Shown here piece after piece: positions 10,226 to 22,059 of a stretch of DNA of 64,000 bases. Source of the DNA: Azolla caroliniana (Eukaryota > Polypodiophyta); the NCBI GenBank assembly GCA_043228905.1, contig JBHGNT010000006.1, forward strand, positions 11,222,001-11,286,000, written 5' to 3'. Numbering within the stretch: position 1 is the first letter of the stretch; every line of letters begins with the position of its first letter. The position numbers and the translations under genes are program-made. The notes beneath the pieces were generated by a model. It was given only the letters and a program-made list of their open reading frames with translations. It was not told the origin of the DNA and searched no databases.

Positions 10226-10613
10226 TACATCATTGTTGGCTATTTGATATTACGATTTTTTTAAATATATGCATATGTGGTTAGGTGTATACGTATTTGA
10301 TCGTATATATGTGATAAATATACATATGTGTATATTAGTTATTATGTGATTTCTATATAAAATGTTTCCTATTCGGGGAAAATATCTTGGTGGCCGTCCT
10401 CACATTTTTGTGAGAATGCTGTAGTCACCATCCTTTTTTCAACAATTTTTTTTGTTGACATCCCCGTTGGTCACTTCGATTTCGTTACGTAACAAAACGA
10501 TCATAGCGACAATGGTGTTAAGAACGTAGGGCTTGACCCACTTCATGTGAGGTTGCTCCTATGACACACATATCCAACATCCCTCCCTCGTTATATGGAC
10601 ATGATGCCATCAT

Positions 10614-10962
10614 GAGATCATTCTTACAAAAGGGATTCGTAATGACGTAACCATGTGATGGGCCACGTGGGCCTACTACGAAAGAGGGCTCATTTGGCTT
10701 GACCATCAGGTTGCACTTTGGCGTATGCAATCGTAATTATGAGACTTGAGGTTAGGTAATGTACCAACATAGTTTGTGGTAAACGAGAGATCATTCTTAT
10801 GAAAGGCATTCGTAATGACGTAAACATGTGATGGGCCACGTGGGCCTACTACGAAAGAGGGTTCATTTGTCTTGACCATCCAGTTGCACTTTGGCGTATG
10901 CAATCGTAATTATGAGACTTGAGGTTAGGTAATGTACCAACATAGTTTGTGGTAAACGAGAG
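10614..10962 (+). repeat. 173-bp tandem duplication in the gypsy leader
   Basis: Units 10614-10786 and 10787-10962 differ at few positions. Each contains GGGCCACGTGGGCC with the G-box core CACGTG. No coding frame crosses them convincingly. Confidence 0.85.
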
Positions 10963-11047
10963 GGAAATAAGGAGTCTTGACATATATGTTTAGTTTTTAA
11001 AAAAATTATATGGGCAAATGCCTCACATCTTATACGCATAAAACATC

Positions 11048-11105
11048 CTATTTGGTTAGCTCAAGTGTTTAATGCACTTGTTTTCAAGGTCTTGAGTTCA
11101 AATAT
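11048..11105 (+). repeat. tRNA-like motif in the gypsy leader
   Basis: GGTTAGCTCAAGTG resembles box A and GAGTTCAAAT resembles box B, 30 bases apart, as in tRNA-derived SINE heads. No tRNA fold is supported. 11106-11537 holds nothing else recognisable. Confidence 0.3.
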
Positions 11106-11537
11106 GACCAAGACCATATAACATTGTTATACATATGACTATAATACATGTCTAAGTGCACTTCGGGGTCCTCGTAATAGGACTTAAAGAGCCGAAACCA
11201 TATACGTGGGCACAGAAACATAGTTTATTGTTAACATTTTTTTCATGTATAAATTATTCATTACGCGAACATACATGGTTGAGCCTCGAGGAGCCACCAT
11301 GAAAAAATCGATATAAAGATCAGGAAAAGACATTCATTTGTCACCCCCATGGTTTTTAAAACACCTTTGTGTTACCATAGTAACCTGATCTTGAACCTCA
11401 TCTCATACGTCTAGAGAGGTATTGATGTGAGATCATGATATCCATTAATGTTGGCCCATGATACGTTTACATCACGACATCATGTTACGACTATTTGTCT
11501 GACCTTATCCTATTTCTTTGCCGGAAATTATCATTCA

Positions 11538-12836
11538 ATGGCTCATAATAATGACCCAATGTCATCCGCTCAAGCGGAAGGAACTCAAGGAAATCCTCCT
11601 GGGTCAATCTCCATTGAGTCGTATTTCTTACAAATACAAAATTTCCTTCATTCAACCGCTCATCAGATGTCCAAACTTCGGCAATCTCATAGTGCTCTCG
11701 AGGCACGTGTCATTAGTTTACAATGTGACACTAATAGACCCGATGAGCGTCAGGGTGAACCATCATTTGTTGTAAAGCCGTTTACGAGAGAAAAAAAGGA
11801 AAGAACCGACGAAGCAATCTACACGTGGTTGGGCCAATGAGAGTCTCATTTTGAGCTCTATCCCACACCAGATAGTACGAAGATTGCATATGTTGGCCAA
11901 GAACTAGGGGCTAAGGCCGCCACCTAGTGGTGTGGGCTCCGAACTTTGGGGAAATTGTCTGATACTTGGATAGATTTTGTCCCAATTTTCAAGGGCCAAT
12001 TTCTGCAACCTCCCTCTTGAACCGAGGCAGCACAAGCTTTAATGAACCTTTCTAGTAGGAAGTTTTCCTCACTAGAACACTATGTTCACCATGCTAGAAC
12101 CCAAATCCAAAAATCGGGTCTAGAAGGGGACAATTGGTTGATAGCTTGTTTTGTCAATGGAATCCCCAATTCGGACTATCATTGGATAGTGCATGATAAG
12201 GATCCAAAATCCTTCGAAGAGGCCATTGAAATAGTTCTTCGCTATCAACGCACTTTGAAGGACCATAACAAACCCAACGAAGTGCCCGGGACTCAGCAAT
12301 CGCAATTCGCTGGAAAACACAAGACACCCAACAAATTCATGGATCACGATTGTAAGCGACAACATCCTTTTTGCGTATTCTGCAAAAAGAAGGGTCATAC
12401 AAAAGAGCAATGTCGAAAGCTCCAATGGAAAGAACACGACAACAAAACAAAAGTTGCAGACCATAAAAGTCAGATTCCTAATGTCCTTGAGGTCTATACA
12501 CATCATTTAAGTAATTGTCAATGTTCTTTCCCTCACTATGTATTGGGACCCAATGATTTACTACATGCAAACAGGTATATCAATGGATTTCCCGTACAAT
12601 TTTTGTTTGATTCGGGAAGCTCACACAACTTTGTGAATGATCATTTGGTTCATATATGGGGAATCCAACCCACCTTAAGTGATCACACCTATAGGGTGCA
12701 CTTGGCTGATGGAAGAGTACAATACATCTACGGGGCGATTCATTCATTAGGAATTTCTATTGATACTTATATAGAGGAAGTAGACTTCCATGTAATGAAT
12801 CTTTGTACCACTGATGTAATACTAGGTTATCCCTAG
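11538..12836 (+). pseudogene. gypsy gag-protease (two stops)
   Basis: From ATG 11538 (MAHNNDPMSSAQ) the frame runs through a coiled N-terminus, a stop TGA at 11838-11840, a gag segment (KAATWWCGLRTLGKL), a stop TGA at about 12018, then the open part 12042-12836. The latter has gag helices (LEHYVHHARTQIQKSGL), a CCHC knuckle CVFCKKKGHTKEQC and an aspartic protease with FDSGSSHNFV and downstream VILGYP. The TAG at 12834-12836 and further stops separate it from RT in the same frame. Confidence 0.85.
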
Positions 12837-13290
12837 TTTTTTAATAAAAACTCCTCTTTATCTATTGATTGGGTTCATCATTCCATTACTTTTGTACTAA
12901 ACGATTGTACTCATTTTATTCAATGTGTTAAAAAACGATCTCTTTCGATTGTTTCCTCTCCATCAATATCCGAGTTGTCTTGTTTTACTTTATTTTATTG
13001 TGTATAATACATCAACGGAGCGATTCATTCATTAGGAATTTCTATTGATACTTATATAGAGGAAGTATACTTCCATGTAATGAATCTTTGTACCACTGAT
13101 GTAATACTAGGTTATCCCTAGTTTTTTAATAAAAACTCCTCTTTATCTATTGATTGGGTTCATCATTCAATTACTTTTGTACTAAACGATTGTACTCATT
13201 TTATTCAATGTGTTAAAAAACGATCTCTTTCGATTGTTTCCTCTCCATCAATATCCGAGTTGTTTTGTTTTACTTTATTTTATTGTGTAC
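12721..13290 (+). repeat. 285-bp tandem duplication inside pol
   Basis: Units 12721-13005 and 13006-13290 are nearly identical. 285 is 95 codons, so the pol frame is kept across the copy. It repeats the end of the protease and the linker to RT. Confidence 0.9.
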
Positions 13291-14805
13291 TTAATCTAGA
13301 CATTCACGTTTACAATATCCAATATAATGTCTCGATTCAATTATCATATTTTGAACAACAACTCCTCGATGAAATCTTAAATGATTTTCGTGATGTTTTT
13401 CTGAGTGAACTACCACATGGGTTACCTCCTAAACGTAATATAGAACATTGTATAGATATTGTACCTGGTGTTGCACCAATGAGTATACCTCCTTAACGCT
13501 TAAGTCGATCCAAAGAGGATGAGGTATCAAAGCAACTCAAGGACTATTTACGAATGGGTTATATACGTCATAGTAAATCTCCTTGGGGTGCACATGTTCT
13601 CTTGGTAAAAAAGAAAGAGGGCACATGGCGAATGTGTATTAATTATCGACACTTGAATAAAGTGACGATCAAGAATTCATATCCATTGCCATGGGCTGAC
13701 GATCTAATTGACTATCTCCAGGGAGCTCGGTATTTTATGAAACTTGATCTCTGTACGGGCTACCATCAAATTCGTATAAGTGAGGAAGATGGTCCTAAAA
13801 CGGCATTTCATACGCGCTATGGGCATTACGAGTTTTTGGTCATGCCTTTCGGTTTGACCAATGCTCCGGCCACATTTCAACATGAAATGAAGGACATTTT
13901 CCGAGAACAACTTGGAAAATTTGTCGTTATTTTCCTCGATGATATTCTAGTTTATAGTCGTACGTTAGAAGAACATGCTAAACAGGTCCGCGTTGCTTTA
14001 CAAACATTGCGCGACAAGCAATTCTACGCAAAGATCTCAAAATGCGAGTTCTTCAAGAAATCAATTACTTATCTTGGACATCTCATAACCGAACGAGGAG
14101 TTCAAATTGATCCTTCTCGCATCAAGAAAATCAAACTTTGGCCCACTCTTCAGAATATTTGAGAAGTTCGATCATTCCTTGATTTTGATGGGTTTTTGCG
14201 AAAATCACTTCGTAATTACTCCCAATTGATGACGTTGTTTACAAATCTTGTAAAAGGTCAAACGCTGAAGTCTACAAAACCTATTGTGTGGAATGCTACA
14301 CTAGACCTCCCCTTTAAGGAACTCAAGGACCTGGTGTGCAAGGTTCCTTCGCTTCTTTTACCTGATCCTTCAAAACCTTTTGAGGTTGAAACTTATGCAA
14401 GGAGCATATAGGTGATGTCTTATATCAAGATGGTAAACCAATAGCATTCGAGAGTAGGAAACTTGATTCTGCTCAATGTCGGTATAACGTTCAAGAAAAT
14501 GAATTATTTGTAGTTATATACGCGCTCAAAACATGGTGCCATTATCTTTATGGAAATCGTTTTGTGGTAACTTGAAATATTTCTGTGACCAACAAGACCT
14601 GAAAGGTCGTAAGGCACGATGGGCTGATCTCATCCAGGACTTTGATTTTTCCATAAGATATCGTAAAGGTTCCATGAACACTATCGTTGATGCACTATGT
14701 CACATCCGTGAAGTTAACATGCTTAGCTTCACTGAAATAACATCAGATCCTTATGATCACCTTCAAGGAAAGTATCATGATGACAGTTATTTTGCAAAAT
14801 ACTAG
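13291..14805 (+). pseudogene. gypsy reverse transcriptase and RNase H
   Basis: The RT begins after a linker (EILNDFRDVFLSELPHGLPP) and a TAA at 13494-13496. The open part from 13554 shows [40 protein letters not shown], the catalytic FLDDILVYS, and [15 protein letters not shown] at 14160-14162 and a TAG at 14409-14411 follow. RNase H then continues in another frame (YQDGKPIAFESRKL, QARWADLIQDFDFSIRYRKG-like part, 14533-14805), so at least one frameshift is present. The aspartates of the catalytic YXDD-type box are intact, the gene is not. Confidence 0.9.
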
Positions 14806-14844
14806 GCAAGAGTTGAGTCTGGAACAGACACCACCACATCCTCA

Positions 14845-16200
14845 AAGGAATCCTTTCACATTGCTAACGGTTTGCTCTACCGTAATGGGAAGGTTTGTGT
14901 TCCAGATTTGCATGAGGTCAAAACGAGAATTCTTTTTTAATGCCATGATGCACCCTCAGTAGGGCACCCTGGAATACATCGTACACTCGTTCTCATATCC
15001 ACGCAATTCTATTGGCCTAAGATGCGTCCTGACATACATAACTATGTGACTAAATATCACCAATGTCAGGTTAACAAAGCCGAGCGACTTAAAGCCACAG
15101 GACTTTTACATCCCTTGGACATTCCCAATAATAAGTGGGAAAGTATATCCATGGATTTTATTGTTAGCCTTCCTCGCACCCAAAAAGACCATGATGCCAT
15201 CTGGGGTGTGGTTGATAGACTAACTAAAATGGCTAGATTTATTGCTACTAAAACCACGATAACAACTCCTGAATTGGCTTACCAATTCGTTGACGAGTTA
15301 ATTTGTTTTTATGGGTTACCGATGGATATCGTGAGTGATCGAGATCCAGAGTTTACTTGTGACTTCTGGACGCAAGTCTTTAAGAAGTTAGAAACTACAT
15401 TGAGCATGAGCTCCATTGATCATCCTCAATCCAATGGACTGACAGAACGAGTAAATCAAATTATTGAGGACATGCTTCGAGCATATGTTGGTGCAAAACC
15501 AACAAACTGGGAACGTTATCTCCTAATTTTGGAGTTTGCTTATAACGCTCCAAGCATACGTCGACGAGATATAGTCATTTTATGTTGATGTATGGTTTTC
15601 AGCCACGAGCCACAATTGATGTTAATATACATCATGATGAGTCGCAAAGTACGCAAAACTTTCTTCGGGATATGCAAGATATGTTGCATATTGCACGAGA
15701 TAATATAAAAACAACTCAAGATAGAGCGTGTTTTTACGCCGATCATAATAGGCAACCTCATGTATTCAACCCTAGACAGAAGGTATTTTTACGGGTACCT
15801 CACAATTCGAAGACATTGTCTATGGGTAAGTGCACTAAGTTAGCCCCACGGTTTTGTGGACCTTTTCGAGTCCTCAAATGCATTGGTTCATCAGCCTATC
15901 GTCTTGCTCTTCCTCATGGCATTGAAATTCATCCAGTTTTTCATGTAAGTCGTCTAAAAGAACTTCTAGGTTCTGGCGACAATACAGTTACAACTGAAAC
16001 TCTGGTTACTTCTGAAGAATAACCTTCTAAACCACATGTACCAGGAATGTTAAAACCAAAAATTTGCGTACTAAAATATTCCGAGAATTTAAAATTATAT
16101 GGATGGATAAATCTATCAAAGATGCCACATGGGAATGCGAAAATACTCTTAGAACTAACTTCCCTAACTTTCCATTACAAGAGTGCAATGTTTTAAAGAG
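14845..16200 (+). pseudogene. gypsy integrase with chromodomain-like tail
   Basis: The zinc region reads GHPGIHRT and YHQCQVNK; the first cysteine of the usual CxxC pair is a tyrosine here. The core (15022-15588) has SMDFIVSLP, DRDPEFTCDFW and ERVNQIIEDML, which supply the D, D and E residues. A frameshift near 15585 leads to 15582-16022 with HVFNPRQKVFLRV and HPVFHVSRLKELLG. After a stop at 16020-16022 the segment FREFKIIWMDKSIKDATWE (about 16080-16140) resembles a chromodomain, which in chromoviruses guides integration to heterochromatin. Confidence 0.88.
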
Positions 16201-16210
16201 GGGGGGAGTA
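16197..16210 (+). other. polypurine tract
   Basis: AAGAGGGGGGGAGTA directly before the 3' LTR; primer for plus-strand DNA synthesis. Confidence 0.85.
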
Positions 16211-16664
16211 TGTTACGTGCATGACCATATAATATCCCGTGGTGAGAATTTACCGTAGTATTCTATACATGTGGATCAGTATGAGGGTTAAACGAGAGTG
16301 TAAAGAATGAGAGCATTACTTTTAATCCTCGAGATTGAGACAACCCATTAGGCCAAGTGTGAACTTGCCTGGGGGCCTTGGGTATCGCTATAAATATGAG
16401 GCCTAGCTACCCTCATTTCATGATCTCTTGACTACGTCGAGATTCTGTTTCGTGGTGGGTCAACTCTTGTAGCGAGCGCGCCAGCACCAAATACGACTCG
16501 ACGCCACGACGGTGGTATCAGACGCCGATCGAGGCTCGAGTCCGTGTCGATCCCTTCGCTCGGGGGTGGTCGGGTGGATCAACACCCTTCTTTCTCTCTC
16601 TCCTTTCTTATTTCATATATATTATATCCTTATCATATGCTTACATTAGATCATCACTCTAACA
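16211..16664 (+). repeat. 3' LTR of the gypsy element
   Basis: 454 bp, TGTTACGTGCATGACC...CACTCTAACA, with a TATAAATATGAGG element at about 16392. This is the intact reference copy for the family. Confidence 0.92.
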
Positions 16665-16669
16665 GTATA

Positions 16670-17738
16670 CTTGCACGAGAATTAGACACCAAGATTTTGT
16701 TGTCAATATAAAATCTCACGATCTCCGTGTCGCTACCACATCTATGTGGAGACCGAAGCAAGTAGGTGAGGGAGAGCATATTTGCTTCATAGAATGTCCT
16801 CTATCTATGCTACTACCTCATCATGTGCTAAAAAAAAAATGGTGGGTGCAATAAAAAATAAAATGTCAACATGTTCCGGTTGACATTATCACTTGTAGGA
16901 AAGTGTGGCCCGTTAAAAATTGTAATTTCCAGTTAGGATCATAAGGAGGAGCAGGAAAATTTCCAGCAAGGATTAGAAATTTTGGCCAGCACTGGTCCAC
17001 AACTTTATAGTCTGACTAGTCGAGATCCCATCTAAGCTCAGCTTTGAGGTGTGAATCTAAGCTCTAAACGGAACGATGAAGCGAGAGACTCGAAACTTAA
17101 TGATGATCATTGATAATGATGATGGTGGTGGTGGATTCCTTCTTCTTTCTTCTTTCTTCTTCTTTCTTCTTTCTTCTTTCTTCTTCTTTCTTCTTCTTCT
17201 TCTTTGGTGGGTGGGGCCATCCAAAGACACACAAAAAAACAAAAAACAAAAAACAAAGAGATTAGATAGAACAGCCCAATTTTGGTCTTAGAAGACGGCG
17301 CTAGTTAACAATATGTATATGTATATGTATATCCTTTCTTTTCTTTCTTTTCTTTCTGTCTGTCAAAGTGTTTAACATGTGTTGTGTGTTTTTATCTCTA
17401 AAATACGTTTGTCAGAAGAGATGACTTTGTCTCTGCAGAGTTAGGGCTTCCTTCTCCTCTGTTTCCTGCTGGGCTGTAAACAAAAAATGCTAGGGCTTTC
17501 TTTCCTTTTACCAGTTTCCCTAGATTCTGATTTCCCACTTCAGATGCTCTCCCAGCCTGGGAACATTAGGGTTTCGCCATGTGGAATGCCACAAATTGGG
17601 GTTCCTCTGTGAGCAGGTGTAATATTTAGGGTTCCCCTAAAGCAGATGCTTCAGACTTTCGATTTTGGGATTCTGTTCGGATTCAGAGTTTTCAAGATTT
17701 AGAGACTCTGTTGTGATTCAGGTCTTCAAGACTACCAC
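16670..17738 (+). promoter_or_regulatory. intergenic region and probable promoter/5' UTR of the lectin kinase
   Basis: No gene seen. It contains pyrimidine tracts (TTCTT)n at about 17145-17205, a (TATATG)n run at about 17310-17332, CTTTT repeats, and a series of AGGGTTTCG/AGGGTTCCCC motifs near 17570-17640 such as are common in plant leader regions. No TATA box is certain. Confidence 0.4.
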
Positions 17739-19829
17739 ATGCTTCACCCCAATCAAATTAGGGCTTCTCCTCCGCTACCTCCTATGTCCTTCCCCCACCT
17801 CCTTCGCTTCTTATTCATCATCATCATCTTCTTCTCTTCTTCACATCCTTATCACATCCTTGCTACACGATTCGCTTTTAACGGGTTCAATGAGATAGCG
17901 CAGGATGAGATACTCTGCTACCAAGGCGCTTTCTTCAACGACTCAAACATCCAGCTCACTGCCACTAACGTCATACAAGGAATGGGCAGATGCCTCTTCT
18001 CTTCTCCTATACAATTTCTAGATGATTCTGGAAACCCCATGTCGTTTAGCACACAGTTCATTTTCCAAATGATTCCAGGGCCAGAGGGCCTTATAGATGG
18101 AATTTCTTTTGTTATTGCCCCCTCTCTAGGAGGCGTCAATGGTTCGAATCAAGGCTATATAGGCCTTTTTAGCAATGACACCAATGGGAAGTCATCTACT
18201 CACACTCTTGGTATTGAGTTTGATGCATATAAGAACCCGGAATTCCATGATATGGATGATAACCATGTGGGAATCGATGTGAACGATATCGTGTCATGGC
18301 TAGCTACTTCTTCAGCTGTGAGAACAAGTAGCTCTCCAGAGATTCAGAATTATCAAGATGGCTATGCTGTGCAATTGAAAGGCTCCCTGATTCAAGCCTG
18401 GATTGATTATAATGCCAGTATAAATGAGTTTAACGTATCTGTTTCTAGGTCATTGGGAGTGAAGCCTATGTATGCATTGATCTCTAACAGGTCGCTAATT
18501 CTATCAGATGTGTTTAACAAGGACATGTATGTGGGCTTCACTGCCTCAACTGGACCTTTGGATGATATTCTTTACTATGTTTATTCGTGGAGTTTCAGCA
18601 ATGAGGGTGTCTCAGCTGCGGTCCAGATGCCTACTTCTTCTTCTTCTTCATCTTCAGAGAAGAAGAAGAGAACCACGATTATAGCTGTAGGCGCTACAGT
18701 TGGCCTGTTGATATTGATTGTGTTGGGAATTGCTATCTTTTTCATGAGGAGGTGCAGGTCAAAATGGCATCAATTCAGAGCCTACAGCGGTGAGCTCGAT
18801 TTGTCATTGAACCAAAACTTGCCTCAAAGGTTCACTTATCATGAGCTTAACAAGGCAACTCAGAATTTCAGTAAGAAAAACCATCTAGGAAGTGGTGGAT
18901 TCGGCGCTGTTTACAAAGGTAAGCTTCCATCGATGATGACCGATATTGCAGTAAAGAAGATTTCAAAGGAATCAAAGCAAGGAGTGAAGGAATTTGTATC
19001 CGAAGTGACCACCATTGGGCAGCTCAGGCATCGGAATCTGGTTCCTTTGCTCGGTTGGTGCCAAGAGCGGGGCTTCATGCTAGTATATGAACTCATGCCT
19101 AATGGAAGCCTCGACAAGATTCTCTTTGAAAAACCCAAGGAAGGAGATCAAATCCTCACTTGGCCAATGCGGCTTCATATATTGAAAGGAGTTGCTGCGG
19201 CAGTGAATTACTTACATGAAGAGTGTGAACAAAAGATAGTACATCGAGATATAAAGACTAGCAATGTGATGTTGGATGCCGGCCTTAATGCTCGGCTCGG
19301 GGATTTCGGATTGGCTAGGCCATATGGGCATGATGTGGCACCGGGTACGACCAATGTGGCCGGCACATGGGGCTACATTGCACCTGAGGCTTTTTATACA
19401 CGGAAAGCCACCGAAAAGACCGATGTTTTTAGCTTTGGGGCATTGACTTTGGAAGTGGTAACTGGCAAGAGAATTGGTGAGCATATCCATGAAGAGGAAT
19501 GTGGGCTGATGGAGTGGCTTTGGAGGTTGCATAAGAGCAAAAGGCTAGTCGAGGCATCGGACCCAAGTATGCAAATAGAGAATAAAGAGGATAATTTGAT
19601 GGTGACCAATGTACTGGAATTGGGGCTTTCTTGTTGTTATGCAGAACCAAGCGCGCGACCTTCAATGAGATATGCTCTTCAAGTTTTATGTGGGGATATT
19701 CCACCTCTACCCTTGCCGTCGTCATTGTCATCGCCTTTCTCTGTCTCAATGGATTTCCCCAATTATTCCACCTCTCTTTCTACGATGTCCAGCAACTATA
19801 CCTTGGATTACATGCCTCAACCACAATGA
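17739..19829 (+). CDS. L-type lectin-domain receptor-like kinase
   Basis: Single-exon gene for 696 residues, the usual length and intronless form for the family. A hydrophobic signal segment (about residues 17-42; M16 is a possible alternative start) leads to a legume-lectin domain (about 44-286) with the metal-site segment EFDAYKN...DDNHVGIDVN (160-182). A Ser-rich and Lys-rich linker (299-311), one membrane helix (about 313-336) and a kinase domain (about 378-650) follow: GSGGFGAVY, lysine in IAVKKI (406), HRDIKTSN (502-509), DFG (522-524), APE (548-550). All catalytic residues are present and it is an RD kinase, so activity is expected. Such proteins sit in the plasma membrane and act in immunity, development or stress. 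Which ligand it binds and which clade it belongs to cannot be told. AATAAA overlaps the stop codon. Confidence 0.95.
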   Translation: MLHPNQIRASPPLPPMSFPHLLRFLFIIIIFFSSSHPYHILATRFAFNGFNEIAQDEILCYQGAFFNDSNIQLTATNVIQGMGRCLFSSPIQFLDDSGNPMSFSTQFIFQMIPGPEGLIDGISFVIAPSLGGVNGSNQGYIGLFSNDTNGKSSTHTLGIEFDAYKNPEFHDMDDNHVGIDVNDIVSWLATSSAVRTSSSPEIQNYQDGYAVQLKGSLIQAWIDYNASINEFNVSVSRSLGVKPMYALISNRSLILSDVFNKDMYVGFTASTGPLDDILYYVYSWSFSNEGVSAAVQMPTSSSSSSSEKKKRTTIIAVGATVGLLILIVLGIAIFFMRRCRSKWHQFRAYSGELDLSLNQNLPQRFTYHELNKATQNFSKKNHLGSGGFGAVYKGKLPSMMTDIAVKKISKESKQGVKEFVSEVTTIGQLRHRNLVPLLGWCQERGFMLVYELMPNGSLDKILFEKPKEGDQILTWPMRLHILKGVAAAVNYLHEECEQKIVHRDIKTSNVMLDAGLNARLGDFGLARPYGHDVAPGTTNVAGTWGYIAPEAFYTRKATEKTDVFSFGALTLEVVTGKRIGEHIHEEECGLMEWLWRLHKSKRLVEASDPSMQIENKEDNLMVTNVLELGLSCCYAEPSARPSMRYALQVLCGDIPPLPLPSSLSSPFSVSMDFPNYSTSLSTMSSNYTLDYMPQPQ

Positions 19830-19864
19830 ATAAAATGGATTATGATTTACATGTTTTGGTTGTA

Positions 19865-20536
19865 TGCTATGCTAGATCTGCTCTAACTTGTTAGGCTTCG
19901 TTCAATGGCATGATCAATATTGTATAAACTTTTCCGAAAATATTTGAATTGTACGTGTTCCTCTCATTTTGGTTCATATTTATGCAATTTGAATCACTTT
20001 GCCTGGAATCATTATATATATAATATGTAATATGTATGTAATGTTGTATACATCTATACAACATTACATACAGATTACATATCCTATGCTATGCTCGATC
20101 TGCTCTAACTTGTTAGGCTTCGTTCAATGGCATGATCAATATTGTATAAATTTTTCCGAAAATATTTGAATTGTACGTGTTCCTCTCATTTTGGTTCATA
20201 TTTATGCAATTTGAATCACTTTGCCTGGAATCATTATATATAATATGTAATGTGTATGTAATGTTGTATATATCTATACAACATTACATACAGATTACAT
20301 ATCCTATGCTATGCTCGATCTGCTCTAACTTGTTAGGCTTCGTTCAATGGCATGATCAATATTGTATAAATTTTTCCGAAAATATTTTAATTGTACTTGT
20401 TCCTCTCATTTTGGCTCATATTTATGCAATTTGAATCACTTTGCCTGGAATCATTATATATATATATATATAATATGTAATGTTTATGTAATGTTGTATA
20501 CATCTATACAACATTACATAGAGATTACATATCCTC
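19865..20536 (+). repeat. three tandem ~220-bp repeats with a hairpin, downstream of the kinase
   Basis: The anchor CTTGTTAGGCTTCGTTCAAT occurs at 19887, 20109 and 20329. Each unit carries the perfect inverted pair TGTAATGTTGTATA / TATACAACATTACA around a loop of about 4 bases. The first unit starts 36 bp after the kinase stop codon, so the array may be part of its 3' UTR. Confidence 0.88.
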
Positions 20537-20675
20537 AGAAAAGTTCCAAATTTGTGGTGAAGAAGTACCAAGTATCTTACATCTGAAGGTTCCATCTAGA
20601 GATTACTATCCTCAGAAAAGTTCCAAATTTGCGGTGAAGAAGTACCAAGTATCTTACATCTGAAGGTTCCATCTG
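20522..20675 (+). repeat. 77-bp tandem duplication
   Basis: CCTCAGAAAAGTTCC occurs at 20533 and 20610 and the following ~65 bp are nearly identical. It directly abuts the preceding array. 20680-21418 is AT-rich and holds nothing recognisable. Confidence 0.85.
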
Positions 20676-21423
20676 TGCTAAGGAAATGTCGTATAAAGTT
20701 TTGAGTGCACATAGGTATGGAATTATTCTCAGAGACATCCTCATGGAAATCATGACTTCCAATATGGGTCTATTTTATTGAGAATTCTTTTGGGATTGGT
20801 ATAAAGCAACTATTTGAAAATCCATTCATGAATATGGCACATACTATGTCTTTAGAATTCAACAAACTGTTTGAGACAGTTTCATGGACGTACGTACTAA
20901 GCTCTTTTTGTCTACTCTTTTTAGCATTATGCTAAATGTTATCATTGATATGTCTGTGCTTTGTGAAGCAAGAATACCTTGATACCAATAAAGTCAACTT
21001 ACACTCTACCTTTCTTATCTGAAACATTCCAATGCCACGTTAAATTTTTACGAACGTACGTTTAAATTTTTTCCTATGTTTGTTGTTCCCTCTGATGCAG
21101 TTTTGGGAAGATAGGTATAGATAGAGAACATTTGGAAAAAGAAATCTCATGGAAACGTTCCTGTTTTGATTACACGATGATGGAAAGATCAATTAAACCT
21201 TTATTGATGTTGCTCCAAACCCTTCAATAGAAAATAGGAGTAGCTTCTTACCAACTCTAGGAAACTATATAAGGAAGAAACAAACAAATAGATATAGATT
21301 TTATTATTGCGATCAATAAATATGACTTATGGAACTACAAGTGAATCATTATTACAAATTATGTGTGGAATTGAGTAGTGATTCTCAATGTGGACATTGT
21401 GTGTTTGATAGGAACATGTATAG

Positions 21424-21878
21424 TGTTAGAGTTATGTTCTAATGTAAGCACGTGATAAGGATAAAAGATATAAGAAAGGAGAAAGGAGAGAGAGAAAAAA
21501 GGGTGCCGATCCACCCAACCACCCCCAAGCGGAGGGATCGAGACGGACTCGAGCCTCGATCGGCGTCCCATACCACCGCCGTGGTGTCGAGTCATACCTG
21601 GTGCTGGCACGCTCACTACAAGAGTTGACCCACCACAAGAACAGAGTCTCAACGTAGTCAAGAGATGATCAAATGAGGGTAGCTAGGCCTCATATTTATA
21701 GCGATACCCAAGGCCCCCAAGCAAGTTCACACTTGGCCTAATGGGTTGTCTCAATCCCGATGATTAAAAGTAATCCTCCCCTTCTTTACACTCTCGTTTA
21801 ACCCTCACACTTATCCACGTGTATAGAATACTACAGTAAATTCTCACCACAGGATATTATATGGTCATGCCCGTAACA
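21424..21878 (-). mobile_element. solo LTR of the chromodomain gypsy family (TSD TATAG)
   Basis: 455 bp, reverse complement of the LTR at 16211-16664, from TGTTAGAGTT to CCGTAACA, flanked by TATAG at 21419-21423 and 21879-21883. A solo LTR with a perfect TSD marks a full insertion later reduced by recombination between its LTRs. Confidence 0.93.
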
Positions 21879-21989
21879 TATAGGGACTGAACTAGATTGA
21901 CCAATTGTGGAACACAAACTTGAATGTGATCCAAATAAATATATTCAATGAGTCTCTCTGCTTGTGACCCACCACACTATCTTAGATTG

Positions 21990-21992
<3 letters not shown>

Positions 21993-22052
<60 letters not shown>
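21993..22052. repeat. (GT)n(GA)n microsatellite
   Basis: About 24 TG units followed by 6 AG units. Confidence 0.95.
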
Positions 22053-22053
<1 letters not shown>

Positions 22054-22059
22054 TAGTAG

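Larger units (their letters stand above)
7540..16664 (+). mobile_element. full-length Ty3/gypsy element, chromodomain type, inactive (TSD GTATA)
   Basis: Bounded by TGTTAC...CTAACA LTRs and flanked by GTATA on both sides (7535-7539 and 16665-16669). Order: interrupted 5' LTR, Met-tRNA primer site, a 1.8-kb leader with repeats, gag-protease, RT-RNase H, integrase with a chromodomain-like tail, polypurine tract, 3' LTR. The gene order RT before integrase defines Ty3/gypsy. Every coding part has stops or shifts. Two other LTRs of this family are at 21424-21878 and 44805-45676. Confidence 0.92.

Noticed and set aside
10518-10903. Two similar 65-70-codon minus-strand frames
   Set aside because: They are shadows of the 173-bp tandem duplication in the gypsy leader.
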